Positions 35,304 through 42,900 of a stretch of 64,000 nucleotides of DNA are shown here, piece by piece. The stretch spans positions 377,203 through 441,202 of the forward strand of contig NZ_QUGI01000003.1 in NCBI RefSeq assembly GCF_003478995.1, given 5' to 3'. A program made the translations under genes and the position numbers. Source of the DNA: Pseudoflavonifractor sp. AF19-9AC (GTDB lineage Bacteria > Bacillota > Clostridia > Oscillospirales > Oscillospiraceae). Numbering within the stretch: position 1 is the stretch's first letter; each line of letters starts with the position of its first letter. The notes under the pieces are model-generated. The model was not told where the DNA came from. It searched no databases and worked only from the letters and a program-made list of their open reading frames with translations.

Positions 35304-37496
35304 TTGAAACCAGACAAGGGAAACAACAAGAAAAACACCTTCGGCCTCATTACCCTCATTTTGTGGGCGCTGGTGCTGACGCTGCTGTTCCGCAGCTGCT
35401 CGGCCTCCTACGCCAGCGCCAACGAGGTGCAGGTGGATTACTCCACCTTCAAGCAGTGGGTGGAAGAGGACAAGGTGGAACGGGTCCACATGCAATCGGG
35501 TAAATACACCATCACGCTCCGGGAGGGCGTCACGGTAGAGCTGCCCGAGGAGGACAAAACAACCAACAGCGCCTTCTCCTGGCTGCCCCAGGGCAATCAG
35601 GAGGTGGTCTACGTCACCATCCCCACTTCGGTGCCGGATGTGGCCATCTACGATTTGATGGACCAGCACAACACCGAGTACTACGACGACCCGGTGGACA
35701 GCTCCTCCTACATTCTGTCCCTGGTGCTCTCCTACCTGCTGCCTGTGGTGATCATGGTGGGCGCTATGCTCTTCCTCTACCGCGGCATCGGCGGAAAGAG
35801 CGGCATCGGCGGCATCGGCAATGTGGGCAAGTCCAACGCCAAGGTCTATGTGGAAAAGTCCACCGGCGTCACCTTCCGGGACGTGGCTGGACAGGACGAG
35901 GCCAAGGAATCCCTGCAGGAGGTCATTGACATCCTGCATAATCCCCAAAAGTACACGGAAATCGGCGCGAAGCTCCCCAAGGGCGCTCTGCTGGTGGGCC
36001 CTCCGGGCACCGGTAAGACCCTGCTGGCCAAGGCCGTGGCCGGAGAGGCGGGCGTGCCCTTCTTCTCCATCAGCGGCTCGGACTTCGTGGAGATGTTTGT
36101 GGGCGTGGGCGCCAGCCGTGTCCGCGACCTCTTCAAGGAGGCCAGCAAGATGGCCCCCTGTATCATCTTCATCGACGAGATCGACACCATCGGCAAGTCC
36201 CGCGACAACCGCATGGGCGGCAACGACGAGCGGGAGCAGACTTTGAACCAGCTGTTGGCTGAGCTGGACGGCTTTGACCCCGGCAAGGGCGTCATCGTTC
36301 TGGGCGCCACTAACCGCCCGGAGGTTCTGGACAAGGCTCTGCTCCGTCCCGGCCGCTTCGACCGGCGCATCACCATTGACCGTCCCAACCTGGCCGGCCG
36401 TCTGGCCACCCTCCAGGTTCATACCCGGAAGATCAAGCTGGCGGAGGACGTGGACCTGAAGAAGATCGCTCTGGCCACCGCCGGCACCGTGGGTGCCGAC
36501 CTGGCCAACCTGGTGAACGAGGCCGCCCTGCGGGCCGTCCGCCACGGGCGCAAGCTGGTCACCCAGGAGGACCTTCTGGCCTCCTTCGAGTTCGTCATCG
36601 CCGGCAGTGAGAAGAAGAACTCTGTTCTCACGGAGTTTGAGAAGAAGCTGGTGGCCTATCATGAGGTTGGTCACGCCATGGTAGCCTACAAGCAGAAGAA
36701 CGCCGAGCCGGTACAGAAGATTACCATCGTTCCCCACACCGAGGGCTCTCTGGGCTACACCCTGCTGATGCCCGAGGAGGACAAGACCAACCTGCGCACC
36801 AAGGAAGAGCTGATGGCCAAGATCGCCGTCTCCATGGGCGGCCGCGCCGCCGAGCAGGTGGTGCTGAACACCATGACCAACGGCGCCTCCCAGGACATCC
36901 AGGAGGCCACCAACGTGGCCCGGAACATGGTGGCCATGTTCGGTATGAGCGAGGAGTTCGGCATGATGGCTCTGGGCTCTGTCCGCAACCAGTATCTGGA
37001 CGGCGGCTATGGTCTGGACTGTGCTCAGGACACCGCCGCTGTGATGGACAAGGCCGTGAAGGCCATTCTGGACGTATGCTATGAGGACGCGGTGAAGGTC
37101 ATCCAGGAGAACCTGGAGGACATGCACAAGGTGGTTGCCTACCTGCTGGAGAAGGAAACCATTACCGGCGGCGAGATGGTGGCTATCATCGAGGGCCGGG
37201 ACCCCGCTCTGGTAGAGGATGCCTACGCCTCCACCCGCAAGCAGGAGCAGCCCGCTTTCCGCCCCTCCCAGCCCGATCACATTGAGCCCCCCGCCCGGCA
37301 CATCCACATGATCAGCGAGGAGATCAAGGCCCCTGCTCTGGAGGAGGACACTCCGTCCCAGGAGGAGGAGACCGCTGAGGCGAGCACGCAGGAGTCTGAG
37401 ACTCCTGACCAGCCCTCCGATTTCACTCCTGCTCAGGATGCTTCCGCGGAGACCAATTCTGCTCCCGCTCAGGAGGAGCAGGAGGACAACAAATAA
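35304..37496 (+). CDS. ftsH: ATP-dependent zinc metalloprotease FtsH
   Basis: 730 residues. Two N-terminal membrane helices (about 15-35 and 145-165) flank the periplasm-side domain. The AAA module has Walker A GPPGTGKT at 232-239, Walker B IIFIDEID and the second region of homology. The protease domain has HEVGH at 453-457. FtsH degrades membrane and short-lived regulatory proteins. Start: TTG 35304, nine bases after GGAGG; the open frame extends upstream antisense to rlmB but without homology. The C-terminal 95 residues after the protease domain are Glu/Gln/Pro-rich and disordered, longer than in most FtsH. Two AAA changes are conservative. It has its own promoter and terminator. Confidence 0.95.
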   Translation: MKPDKGNNKKNTFGLITLILWALVLTLLFRSCSASYASANEVQVDYSTFKQWVEEDKVERVHMQSGKYTITLREGVTVELPEEDKTTNSAFSWLPQGNQEVVYVTIPTSVPDVAIYDLMDQHNTEYYDDPVDSSSYILSLVLSYLLPVVIMVGAMLFLYRGIGGKSGIGGIGNVGKSNAKVYVEKSTGVTFRDVAGQDEAKESLQEVIDILHNPQKYTEIGAKLPKGALLVGPPGTGKTLLAKAVAGEAGVPFFSISGSDFVEMFVGVGASRVRDLFKEASKMAPCIIFIDEIDTIGKSRDNRMGGNDEREQTLNQLLAELDGFDPGKGVIVLGATNRPEVLDKALLRPGRFDRRITIDRPNLAGRLATLQVHTRKIKLAEDVDLKKIALATAGTVGADLANLVNEAALRAVRHGRKLVTQEDLLASFEFVIAGSEKKNSVLTEFEKKLVAYHEVGHAMVAYKQKNAEPVQKITIVPHTEGSLGYTLLMPEEDKTNLRTKEELMAKIAVSMGGRAAEQVVLNTMTNGASQDIQEATNVARNMVAMFGMSEEFGMMALGSVRNQYLDGGYGLDCAQDTAAVMDKAVKAILDVCYEDAVKVIQENLEDMHKVVAYLLEKETITGGEMVAIIEGRDPALVEDAYASTRKQEQPAFRPSQPDHIEPPARHIHMISEEIKAPALEEDTPSQEEETAEASTQESETPDQPSDFTPAQDASAETNSAPAQEEQEDNK

Positions 37497-37520
37497 GCCA
37501 ACTGCCATAAGTAAGCACAG

Positions 37521-37556
37521 AGACAGCCTGGAGCAACCGCTCCAGGCTGTCTTTTC
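37521..37556 (+). terminator. Terminator of ftsH
   Basis: AGACAGCCTGGAGC pairs with GCTCCAGGCTGTCT across 4 bases, followed by TTTTCC. The next 140 bases (37560-37697) are pyrimidine-rich and hold no gene I can see. Confidence 0.85.
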
Positions 37557-37697
37557 CTATGGTCTATGGTGTGATCAGGAAGAGGCACATCCCCCTCTCG
37601 CCTGTGGTTGCTTCTGCCCTTCCCCTCTGTTCCTCCTCTTTCCCGGCAGGTGCGCTCCCTCCCCGACAGTCCCATCCACTCTCGTTCCCATAAAAGC

Positions 37698-37743
37698 ACC
37701 CGGCCCGGATACCACATGGCATCCGGGCCGGGTCTTTCTTTTT
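37698..37743. terminator. Terminator downstream of the feo cluster
   Basis: ACCCGGCCCGGAT pairs perfectly with ATCCGGGCCGGGT across 10 bases, with a T-rich tail on the plus side and CTTTTA on the minus side after the stem. Confidence 0.7.
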
Positions 37744-37749
37744 GATCGC

Positions 37750-37950
37750 TTATCTATCCTGGGAATGACAGCTGCAGGTATGTCCGCCGCAGCTGCCGGA
37801 GCAGGAGGACGGCTCGCCCTGCTTATGGGAACAGCATCCGCCTGCCGGACAGCCAATGCACTTGGCCCCGCTGCGCTTGGCCTTGATGATGTACCAAGCG
37901 GCTGCCAGCACCATGGCTCCAATGGCCGCTGCAAGGATAATATCCGTCAT
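37750..37950 (-). CDS. FeoB-associated Cys-rich membrane protein
   Basis: 66 residues: one N-terminal helix (IILAAAIGAMVLAAAWYIIK), a basic stretch, then a Cys-rich tail (CIGCPAGGCC... CSGSCGGHTCSCH) with nine Cys and two His. This is the layout of the small FeoB-associated proteins that follow feoB in Firmicutes, thought to help Fe(II) transfer. I prefer the ATG at 37950, nine bases after GGAG, over the ATG at 37956, only three bases after it. It lies 29 bases after the feoB stop and ends the operon. Confidence 0.88.
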   Translation of the reverse strand: MTDIILAAAIGAMVLAAAWYIIKAKRSGAKCIGCPAGGCCSHKQGEPSSCSGSCGGHTCSCHSQDR

Positions 37951-37979
37951 AACCATAATCTCCTTTCAAAAAGCGGGTG

Positions 37980-40022
37980 TTACTTCGCCGCGCCGCTCAG
38001 GGCGTATTCCGCCGCCAGCGTCCGGTCCGTCCGCTTCACCAGGTACACCAGCACGGCGGCAAAGGCGCACACCGCCACAAGGCCGGGGACAAAGGCGGCA
38101 CCCAGGCTGCCGGTGGTGACAAAGGTACCGATCTGGTAAACCAGGAAGCCCACGGTATAACCGGTGCCCAGCTGCAGGCCGATGCCGGCCCAGAGCCACT
38201 TGGCGCTCTTCATCTCGGAATTCATGGCGCCGATGGCGGCAAAGCAGGGCGGGGTGTAGAGGTTAAACATGAGGTAGGCCAGGGCGGCCACCTTGGTGAT
38301 GGCGATGAAGCCCGCCACCTCAGCTCCGGCTCCTTCCATCATTTCCAGCGTATCGGTGTCAATGAAGTTCTCCAGGCCCACAAAGCACACGGCCAGGGTG
38401 CCCACCACGTTCTCCTTGGCGATAAAGCCGGTGATGGCGGCGGCGGCCAGCTGCCAACTGAGGACACCCACAATGGGCACCAGCAGGTAGGCGAAGGGTC
38501 CGGCGATGGAGGCCAGGATGGAGCTGTCGGCCGTCTCGGCCACCTGGAAGCTCCAGTTGAAGGTCTGCATCACCTGCACGGCGGTGTTGCACAGCAGGAT
38601 AATAGTGGCGGCCTTCACGATGTAGGCCCAGCCCCGGCTGCACATAGCCTTGAAAGCAAAAAGCAGTGAGGGCACCTTATATTCGGGCAGCTCAATGATA
38701 AAGAAGGACTTGCGATTCTTATAGCCCGCAATCTTGTTGACCAGCAGGGCGCCCAGGAAGATGAGCACGATGCCGGTGAAGTACATGGTGAAGCTCACCC
38801 AGCCGGCATCGTCAAAGAAGGCTCCGGCAAAGAGGGCGATGACGGGAATCTTGGCGCCGCAGGGCATGAAGGGGGTGAGCATGGCAGTGGCCCGGCGCTC
38901 CCGCTCGTTGCGGATGGTGCGGCTGGCCATAACGCCGGGGATGGCGCAGCCGGTGCCGATGACAAAGGGAATGACCGACTTACCGGACAGGCCCACCTTC
39001 TTGAAGATGGGGTCCAGCACCACAGCCACACGGGCCATGTAGCCGCAGTCCTCCAGCAGGGCGATGAGGAAGTACATCACCATGACCAGAGGCAGGAAGC
39101 CCACTACGGCGCCCACGCCGCCGATGATGCCCTCTGCCAGCAGAGCAGTTAGCAGGGGGTTGGCATCGGAGAGCAGTTCAGATACATAGACTTTGAGGCT
39201 GTCGATCAGTGTTACCAGGCCCGGAATGGTGGTGCCATTGGCAAATTCATATCCCTCTGCGATCCAGGGACCCACCCACACCTGGGAAATTTGGAACACC
39301 AGGAACATCACCACCGCGAAGATGGGAATGCCCAGGAACTTGTTGGTCAGGACAGCGTCAATGGTATCGTCGGAGTTCTTCTCCCGGCTGAGCACCTTGC
39401 GCTTCTCCACCTGGGAGACCATCTCATTGACAAAGGCAAAGCGGCGGCGGTCGGCCTCCTCCACCTGCTTTTTGTCGGTGAGGTCAATAGTGCCTTCCGT
39501 ATAGGGGGCCTGCTGCCCCTTCCCCTTCTGGGCGGCCGCCGCCCGGACCACCTCGGCCAGTCCCTTGCCGTCACCGGAGGTGGAGACGGTGGCGATCACC
39601 GGGCAGCCCAGCTTTCTGGACAGGGCGTCCACATCAATGGTGGTCCCCTTCTTCTCATTGAGGTCGCTCTTATTAAGGGCCACCACCACGGGAATGCCCA
39701 GCTCCAGCAGCTGGGTGGTGAAAAACAGGCTGCGGCTCAGGTTGGTGGCGTCCACAATGTTGATGATGGCGTCGGGGTTCTCGTGCTTGACATAGCTGCT
39801 GGTGATGCTCTCCTCCGAGGTGAAGGGGGACATGGAGTAGGCGCCGGGCAGATCCACGGCGATCAGCTCCTCGCTGCCCGACCAATAGGTCTTCTTGATG
39901 GGGCTCTGCTTCTTTTCCACCGTGACCCCCGCCCAGTTGCCCACCTTCTCGCTGCGTCCGGTGAGGGCGTTATACATGGTGGTTTTTCCGCTGTTGGGAT
40001 TGCCCGTCAGCGCAATTCTCAT
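37980..40022 (-). CDS. feoB: Ferrous iron transporter FeoB
   Basis: 680 residues. The N-terminal G domain has G1 GNPNSGKTT at 8-16, G3 DLPGAYS and G4 NKSDL. The membrane part contains two gate (nucleoside-recognition) domains, with VIGTGCAIPGVMASRTI and MPCGAKIPV as the conserved Cys-containing motifs thought to form the iron path. It imports Fe(II) under anaerobic, reducing conditions. The ATG is preceded by GAGGAGG. Order is feoA - 126 bp - feoB - FeoB-associated protein, with a palindromic operator in the feoA-feoB gap. Confidence 0.97.
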   Translation of the reverse strand: MRIALTGNPNSGKTTMYNALTGRSEKVGNWAGVTVEKKQSPIKKTYWSGSEELIAVDLPGAYSMSPFTSEESITSSYVKHENPDAIINIVDATNLSRSLFFTTQLLELGIPVVVALNKSDLNEKKGTTIDVDALSRKLGCPVIATVSTSGDGKGLAEVVRAAAAQKGKGQQAPYTEGTIDLTDKKQVEEADRRRFAFVNEMVSQVEKRKVLSREKNSDDTIDAVLTNKFLGIPIFAVVMFLVFQISQVWVGPWIAEGYEFANGTTIPGLVTLIDSLKVYVSELLSDANPLLTALLAEGIIGGVGAVVGFLPLVMVMYFLIALLEDCGYMARVAVVLDPIFKKVGLSGKSVIPFVIGTGCAIPGVMASRTIRNERERRATAMLTPFMPCGAKIPVIALFAGAFFDDAGWVSFTMYFTGIVLIFLGALLVNKIAGYKNRKSFFIIELPEYKVPSLLFAFKAMCSRGWAYIVKAATIILLCNTAVQVMQTFNWSFQVAETADSSILASIAGPFAYLLVPIVGVLSWQLAAAAITGFIAKENVVGTLAVCFVGLENFIDTDTLEMMEGAGAEVAGFIAITKVAALAYLMFNLYTPPCFAAIGAMNSEMKSAKWLWAGIGLQLGTGYTVGFLVYQIGTFVTTGSLGAAFVPGLVAVCAFAAVLVYLVKRTDRTLAAEYALSGAAK

Positions 40023-40090
40023 AACTGATTCCTCCTCTTTTCTCCAGATTCAAAATAAAATCATATGTCAGCGATCCACACACCCGCAAG

Positions 40091-40104
40091 TTAGCAATCG
40101 CTAA
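40091..40104. promoter_or_regulatory. Palindromic operator TTAGC-N4-GCTAA between feoA and feoB
   Basis: TTAGCAATCGCTAA, a perfect 5-bp inverted repeat that matches 12 of 14 bases of the palindrome in front of feoA. On the minus strand it falls between a possible -35 (TTGAAG) and -10 (TAACTT), so feoB may have its own regulated promoter. It resembles DtxR/IdeR-family iron boxes; the regulator is inferred, not shown. Confidence 0.6.
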
Positions 40105-40115
40105 TCACGCTTCAA

Positions 40116-40142
40116 AAAAAGACAGCGGCGCTCCGCCCTCCG
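40116..40142 (-). terminator. Weak terminator after feoA
   Basis: On the minus strand a short GC stem (GGCGGAGCGCCGCT) is followed by TGTCTTTTTTT. Partial termination here would lower feoB relative to feoA. Confidence 0.45.
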
Positions 40143-40148
40143 ACCCGG

Positions 40149-40370
40149 TCAGATCTGGATGGCGGATGCCAGCTGGCGATCGATATTATACCGTCCGTCC
40201 TTGATGGAGACCACACAGCCGCCCTTCTTGTGGGCAATGACGGTGATGGGCTCCCCACTGTAACAGCCCAGAGAGAATAAGAACGCGTCCAGCTCCTCAT
40301 CCTCCGTCTCGATCTGGCGAATGATGTACTCCGTTCCCTCCTGTGCCTGGGTCAGATTCAAGTTTAACAC
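40149..40370 (-). CDS. feoA: FeoA family SH3-like protein
   Basis: 73 residues with the FeoA pattern: a short beta barrel with a helix containing DAFLFSLGCYSGEPITVI and the closing strands GGCVVSIKDGRYNIDRQLASAI. FeoA is a cytosolic partner of FeoB. The N terminus (LNLTQAQEGTEYIIRQIETEDEEL) is slightly different from typical FeoA proteins. The gene is first in the feo operon behind a perfect promoter carrying an operator at the transcription start. Confidence 0.9.
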   Translation of the reverse strand: MLNLNLTQAQEGTEYIIRQIETEDEELDAFLFSLGCYSGEPITVIAHKKGGCVVSIKDGRYNIDRQLASAIQI

Positions 40371-40382
40371 CTGCCTTTATTG

Positions 40383-40398
40383 GTTAGCTATCTCTAAC
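40383..40398. promoter_or_regulatory. Palindromic operator at the feoA transcription start
   Basis: GTTAG-N6-CTAAC (GTTAGCTATCTCTAAC), nine bases downstream of the -10 box on the minus strand. Position and form suit an iron-responsive repressor of the DtxR/IdeR type. It shares 12 of 14 core bases with the site before feoB. Confidence 0.65.
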
Positions 40399-40406
40399 TC
40401 GCTCAC

Positions 40407-40435
40407 AATATAGCACACCAGCCCCCTCTTGTCAA
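40407..40435 (-). promoter_or_regulatory. Promoter of the feo operon
   Basis: Minus strand TTGACA (40435-40430), 17-bp spacer, TATATT (40412-40407). Confidence 0.8.
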
Positions 40436-40483
40436 CCCTTTTTCCAGTCTTTGGGCCGTCTTTTTCCCTCTGCCCCCTTTGAC

Positions 40484-40513
40484 TTGACAAACAGGGGCGG
40501 CCGCCCGTACAAT
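40484..40513 (+). promoter_or_regulatory. Promoter of csoR with palindrome in the spacer
   Basis: TTGACA (40484-40489), 18-bp spacer, TACAAT (40508-40513). The spacer holds the perfect palindrome GGGCGGCCGCCC (40495-40506), a GC-rich element at the place where a CsoR-family autoregulator would bind. Confidence 0.7.
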
Positions 40514-40546
40514 AATCGGGAAGTCCCTGGTTTGGAGGTGCCGGAA

Positions 40547-40822
40547 ATGAAACAGTGTATGGACGCGGACAATCTGCACCGCAGATTGAAAAAGATCATC
40601 GGTCAGGTCCAGGCCATTGACCGCATGGTGGACGAGGACGTCCCCTGTGAGGATATTCTCGCCCAGATCAATGCGGCCAAATCCGCCCTGAACAAGGCGG
40701 GCCAGGTGGTGCTGGAGGGACACATTCAGCACTGCATCCGGGACGCCCTGGAACAGGGGGACGCGGAGCAGACTATCAAGCGCTTTACCAAGGCCGTGGA
40801 GCGGTTTGCCAACATGCAATAG
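40547..40822 (+). CDS. csoR: CsoR/RcnR family metal-sensing repressor
   Basis: 91 residues, all-helical. The N-terminal LHRRLKKIIGQVQAIDRMVDED is the family's DNA-binding helix. The ligand set Cys34 (VPCEDIL), His59 and Cys63 (GHIQHC) corresponds to the Cys-His-Cys copper site of CsoR. ATG 40547 lies about eight bases after GGAGG. It has its own promoter and terminator and precedes a P1B ATPase whose promoter carries a CsoR-like box, so it most likely represses that pump and itself until Cu(I) or another soft metal binds. Confidence 0.88.
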   Translation: MKQCMDADNLHRRLKKIIGQVQAIDRMVDEDVPCEDILAQINAAKSALNKAGQVVLEGHIQHCIRDALEQGDAEQTIKRFTKAVERFANMQ

Positions 40823-40843
40823 ATCTGATTCGGATTCTGAATG

Positions 40844-40878
40844 GGCGGGACGGTTTTTGCCGTCCCGCCTTTGTTTTT
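40844..40878 (+). terminator. Terminator of csoR
   Basis: GGCGGGACGG pairs with CCGTCCCGCC across a 6-base loop, followed by TTTGTTTTT. Confidence 0.85.
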
Positions 40879-40880
40879 CC

Positions 40881-40909
40881 TTGACAACCCATACCCCTAT
40901 GGGTATAAT
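40881..40909 (+). promoter_or_regulatory. Promoter of the P1B ATPase with CsoR-type box
   Basis: TTGACA (40881-40886), 17-bp spacer, TATAAT (40904-40909). The spacer and -10 contain the palindrome ATACCC-CTAT-GGGTAT (40891-40906), closely resembling the TACCC-N4-GGGTA operator of CsoR proteins. Confidence 0.85.
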
Positions 40910-40944
40910 GACCTCAGATTTTCCATTGTGAAAGAAGGGTCCTG

Positions 40945-42825
40945 ATGAAACGTTGGGTACAGCCTCTGGAAAGGCTTCTGGAGTGGGGCGGCATGAAGCG
41001 GGATATCCTGTTTCTGGTCCTGTCGGGACTGGCTTTGGCCGCCAGCATTTCAGGCCTGCTCCCCCTCCCCTTCGATCCGGCCTGGGTAGCCATCGTTCTG
41101 TGCGGAGCCCCTATCCTCCTGGAGGCCTTCATCGGTCTGGTCACCGCCTTTGACATCAAGGCGGATGTACTGGTGTCCCTGGCTCTCATTGCCTCGGTGT
41201 ACATCGGGGAGGACTTTGCCGCCGGAGAGGTGGCCTTCATCATGCAGCTGGGCGCGCTGCTGGAGGATCTCACCGTGGCCCGGGCTCGGGCGGGTATTGA
41301 AAAGCTGGTCCGCCTCACCCCCCAGACCGCCCGAATCCTGACCCCCAAGGGCGAGACGGTGGTCCCCGCCCAGCAGGTGCAGATTGGTGACTGCCTCCGG
41401 GTGCTGCCCGGAGAGACGGTGCCGGTGGACGGCGTCATTCGCTCCGGCGAAACCTCCATCAACCAGGCGGTGATGACGGGAGAGTCCATGCCGGTGGACA
41501 AGGGGCCCGGCGACCTGGTGTCCAGCGGCACCGTCAATCAGTTCGGCGCCTTTGAGATGGAGGCCGTGAAGGTGGGCGAGGACAGCTCCATCCAGCGCAT
41601 GATCCGTCTGGTGCAGTCCGCCGACGCGGGCAAGGCCAAAATTGTTGGGCTGGCCGACCGCTGGGCCACCTGGATTGTGGTCATTGCCCTGACTGCGGCG
41701 GTGCTGACCTGGCTGGTCACCGGGGAGAGCATCCGGGCGGTGACCATTCTGGTGGTGTTCTGCCCCTGCGCTCTGGTGCTGGCCACCCCCACCGCCATTA
41801 TGGCCGCCATCGGCAACGCCACCAAGCACGGCTTTCTGGTGCGGGAGGGAGACGCGCTGGAGCGGCTGGCCTCAGTCTCCAAGGTCACCTTTGACAAGAC
41901 CGGCACGCTGACCCGGGGTACGCCCCAGGTAATCGCTGTGCTCCCCTTCTCCGGCTGGCCGGAGGAGGAGCTTTACACTCTGGCTGCCGCCGCGGAGCAG
42001 CTCTCTGAGCATCCCCTTGGCAAGGCCATTCTCCGCTGCCGCCGACAGAGCAGTCCAGCCCCCCTTCCCCCAGCAGAGCAGTTCCAGATGATCCCCGGCC
42101 AGGGAGTGTCCGCCCGGGTGGACGGCCGAGCGGTCCTGGCGGGCAACGAGAAGCTGCTGGCTCAGAATGGCGTTGCTCTGGAGGAAGAACACCGGGCGGC
42201 GGTACAGGACTTCCTGGACCAGGGCCACACCGTCACCTGGCTGGCGGTGGACGGCAGTCCGGCCGGCTGTGCGGTGCTGGCCGACACCCTGCGTCCGGAC
42301 AGCGCGGTCATGGTGGACCGCCTGCTCACTCTGGGGGTACAGCCCGTGCTGCTCACTGGCGACCACGAGAATGTGGCCCGCTCCATCGCCGGACAGCTTC
42401 ACATCCAGGAGGTCCACGCCAACTGCCTGCCGGAGGATAAGCTCCGGCACATTGGTACTTTGCAGTCCGACGGGCATCGGGTGTGCATGATCGGGGACGG
42501 CATCAACGACGCCCCCGCCCTGAAAAAGGCGGACGTGGGCATCGCCATGGGCGGCGTGGGCAGCGACGTGGCGGTGGAGGCCGCCGACATTGCCCTGGTG
42601 GACGACGAGATTCAGGAGCTCCCCCACCTGCTGGCCCTGTCCCGCCGGATGATGGCCACCATCAAGCTCAACCTTACCTTCTCCATGACTCTGAACTTCC
42701 TGGCCATTCTTCTGGCCATCACCAAGGTACTCAACCCGGTCACCGGCGCTCTGGTCCACAACGCCGGCTCGGTACTGGTCATTCTCAACTCCGCATTTCT
42801 TCTCACCTGGCACGCCCGGAAATAA
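40945..42825 (+). CDS. Heavy-metal-translocating P1B-type ATPase without metal-binding domain
   Basis: 626 residues. There is no N-terminal HMA domain: the protein starts almost directly with membrane helices. Motifs: MTGESMPV, the transmembrane CPC at 273-275 in VVFCPCALVLATPTAI, DKTGTLT at 317-323, SEHPLGKAI (the HP locus) and MIGDGINDAPAL. The last helix pair reads LVHNAGSVLVILNSAFLL, which is unlike the N-Y and M-x2-S-S motifs of Cu(I) pumps and closer to Zn/Cd- or Co-type members. The CsoR-like operator argues for copper; metal identity is therefore open. A strong terminator follows. Confidence 0.92.
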   Translation: MKRWVQPLERLLEWGGMKRDILFLVLSGLALAASISGLLPLPFDPAWVAIVLCGAPILLEAFIGLVTAFDIKADVLVSLALIASVYIGEDFAAGEVAFIMQLGALLEDLTVARARAGIEKLVRLTPQTARILTPKGETVVPAQQVQIGDCLRVLPGETVPVDGVIRSGETSINQAVMTGESMPVDKGPGDLVSSGTVNQFGAFEMEAVKVGEDSSIQRMIRLVQSADAGKAKIVGLADRWATWIVVIALTAAVLTWLVTGESIRAVTILVVFCPCALVLATPTAIMAAIGNATKHGFLVREGDALERLASVSKVTFDKTGTLTRGTPQVIAVLPFSGWPEEELYTLAAAAEQLSEHPLGKAILRCRRQSSPAPLPPAEQFQMIPGQGVSARVDGRAVLAGNEKLLAQNGVALEEEHRAAVQDFLDQGHTVTWLAVDGSPAGCAVLADTLRPDSAVMVDRLLTLGVQPVLLTGDHENVARSIAGQLHIQEVHANCLPEDKLRHIGTLQSDGHRVCMIGDGINDAPALKKADVGIAMGGVGSDVAVEAADIALVDDEIQELPHLLALSRRMMATIKLNLTFSMTLNFLAILLAITKVLNPVTGALVHNAGSVLVILNSAFLLTWHARK

Positions 42826-42843
42826 ATACGGCCTGATAAAACG

Positions 42844-42878
42844 CGCCCGGCAGCTCGTTGTGAGCTGCCGGGCGTTTT
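42844..42878. terminator. Terminator after the P1B ATPase
   Basis: CGCCCGGCAGCTC pairs with GAGCTGCCGGGCG across 5 bases, then TTTTG. Confidence 0.85.
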
Positions 42879-42900
42879 GTCTCTTCCTACGGACTTCCCT

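Noticed and set aside
35139..37508. 789-codon open frame on the strand opposite ftsH
   Set aside because: It is a shadow of the GC-rich ftsH codons: no ribosome site, low-complexity His/Gly/Leu-rich product, no family motif.
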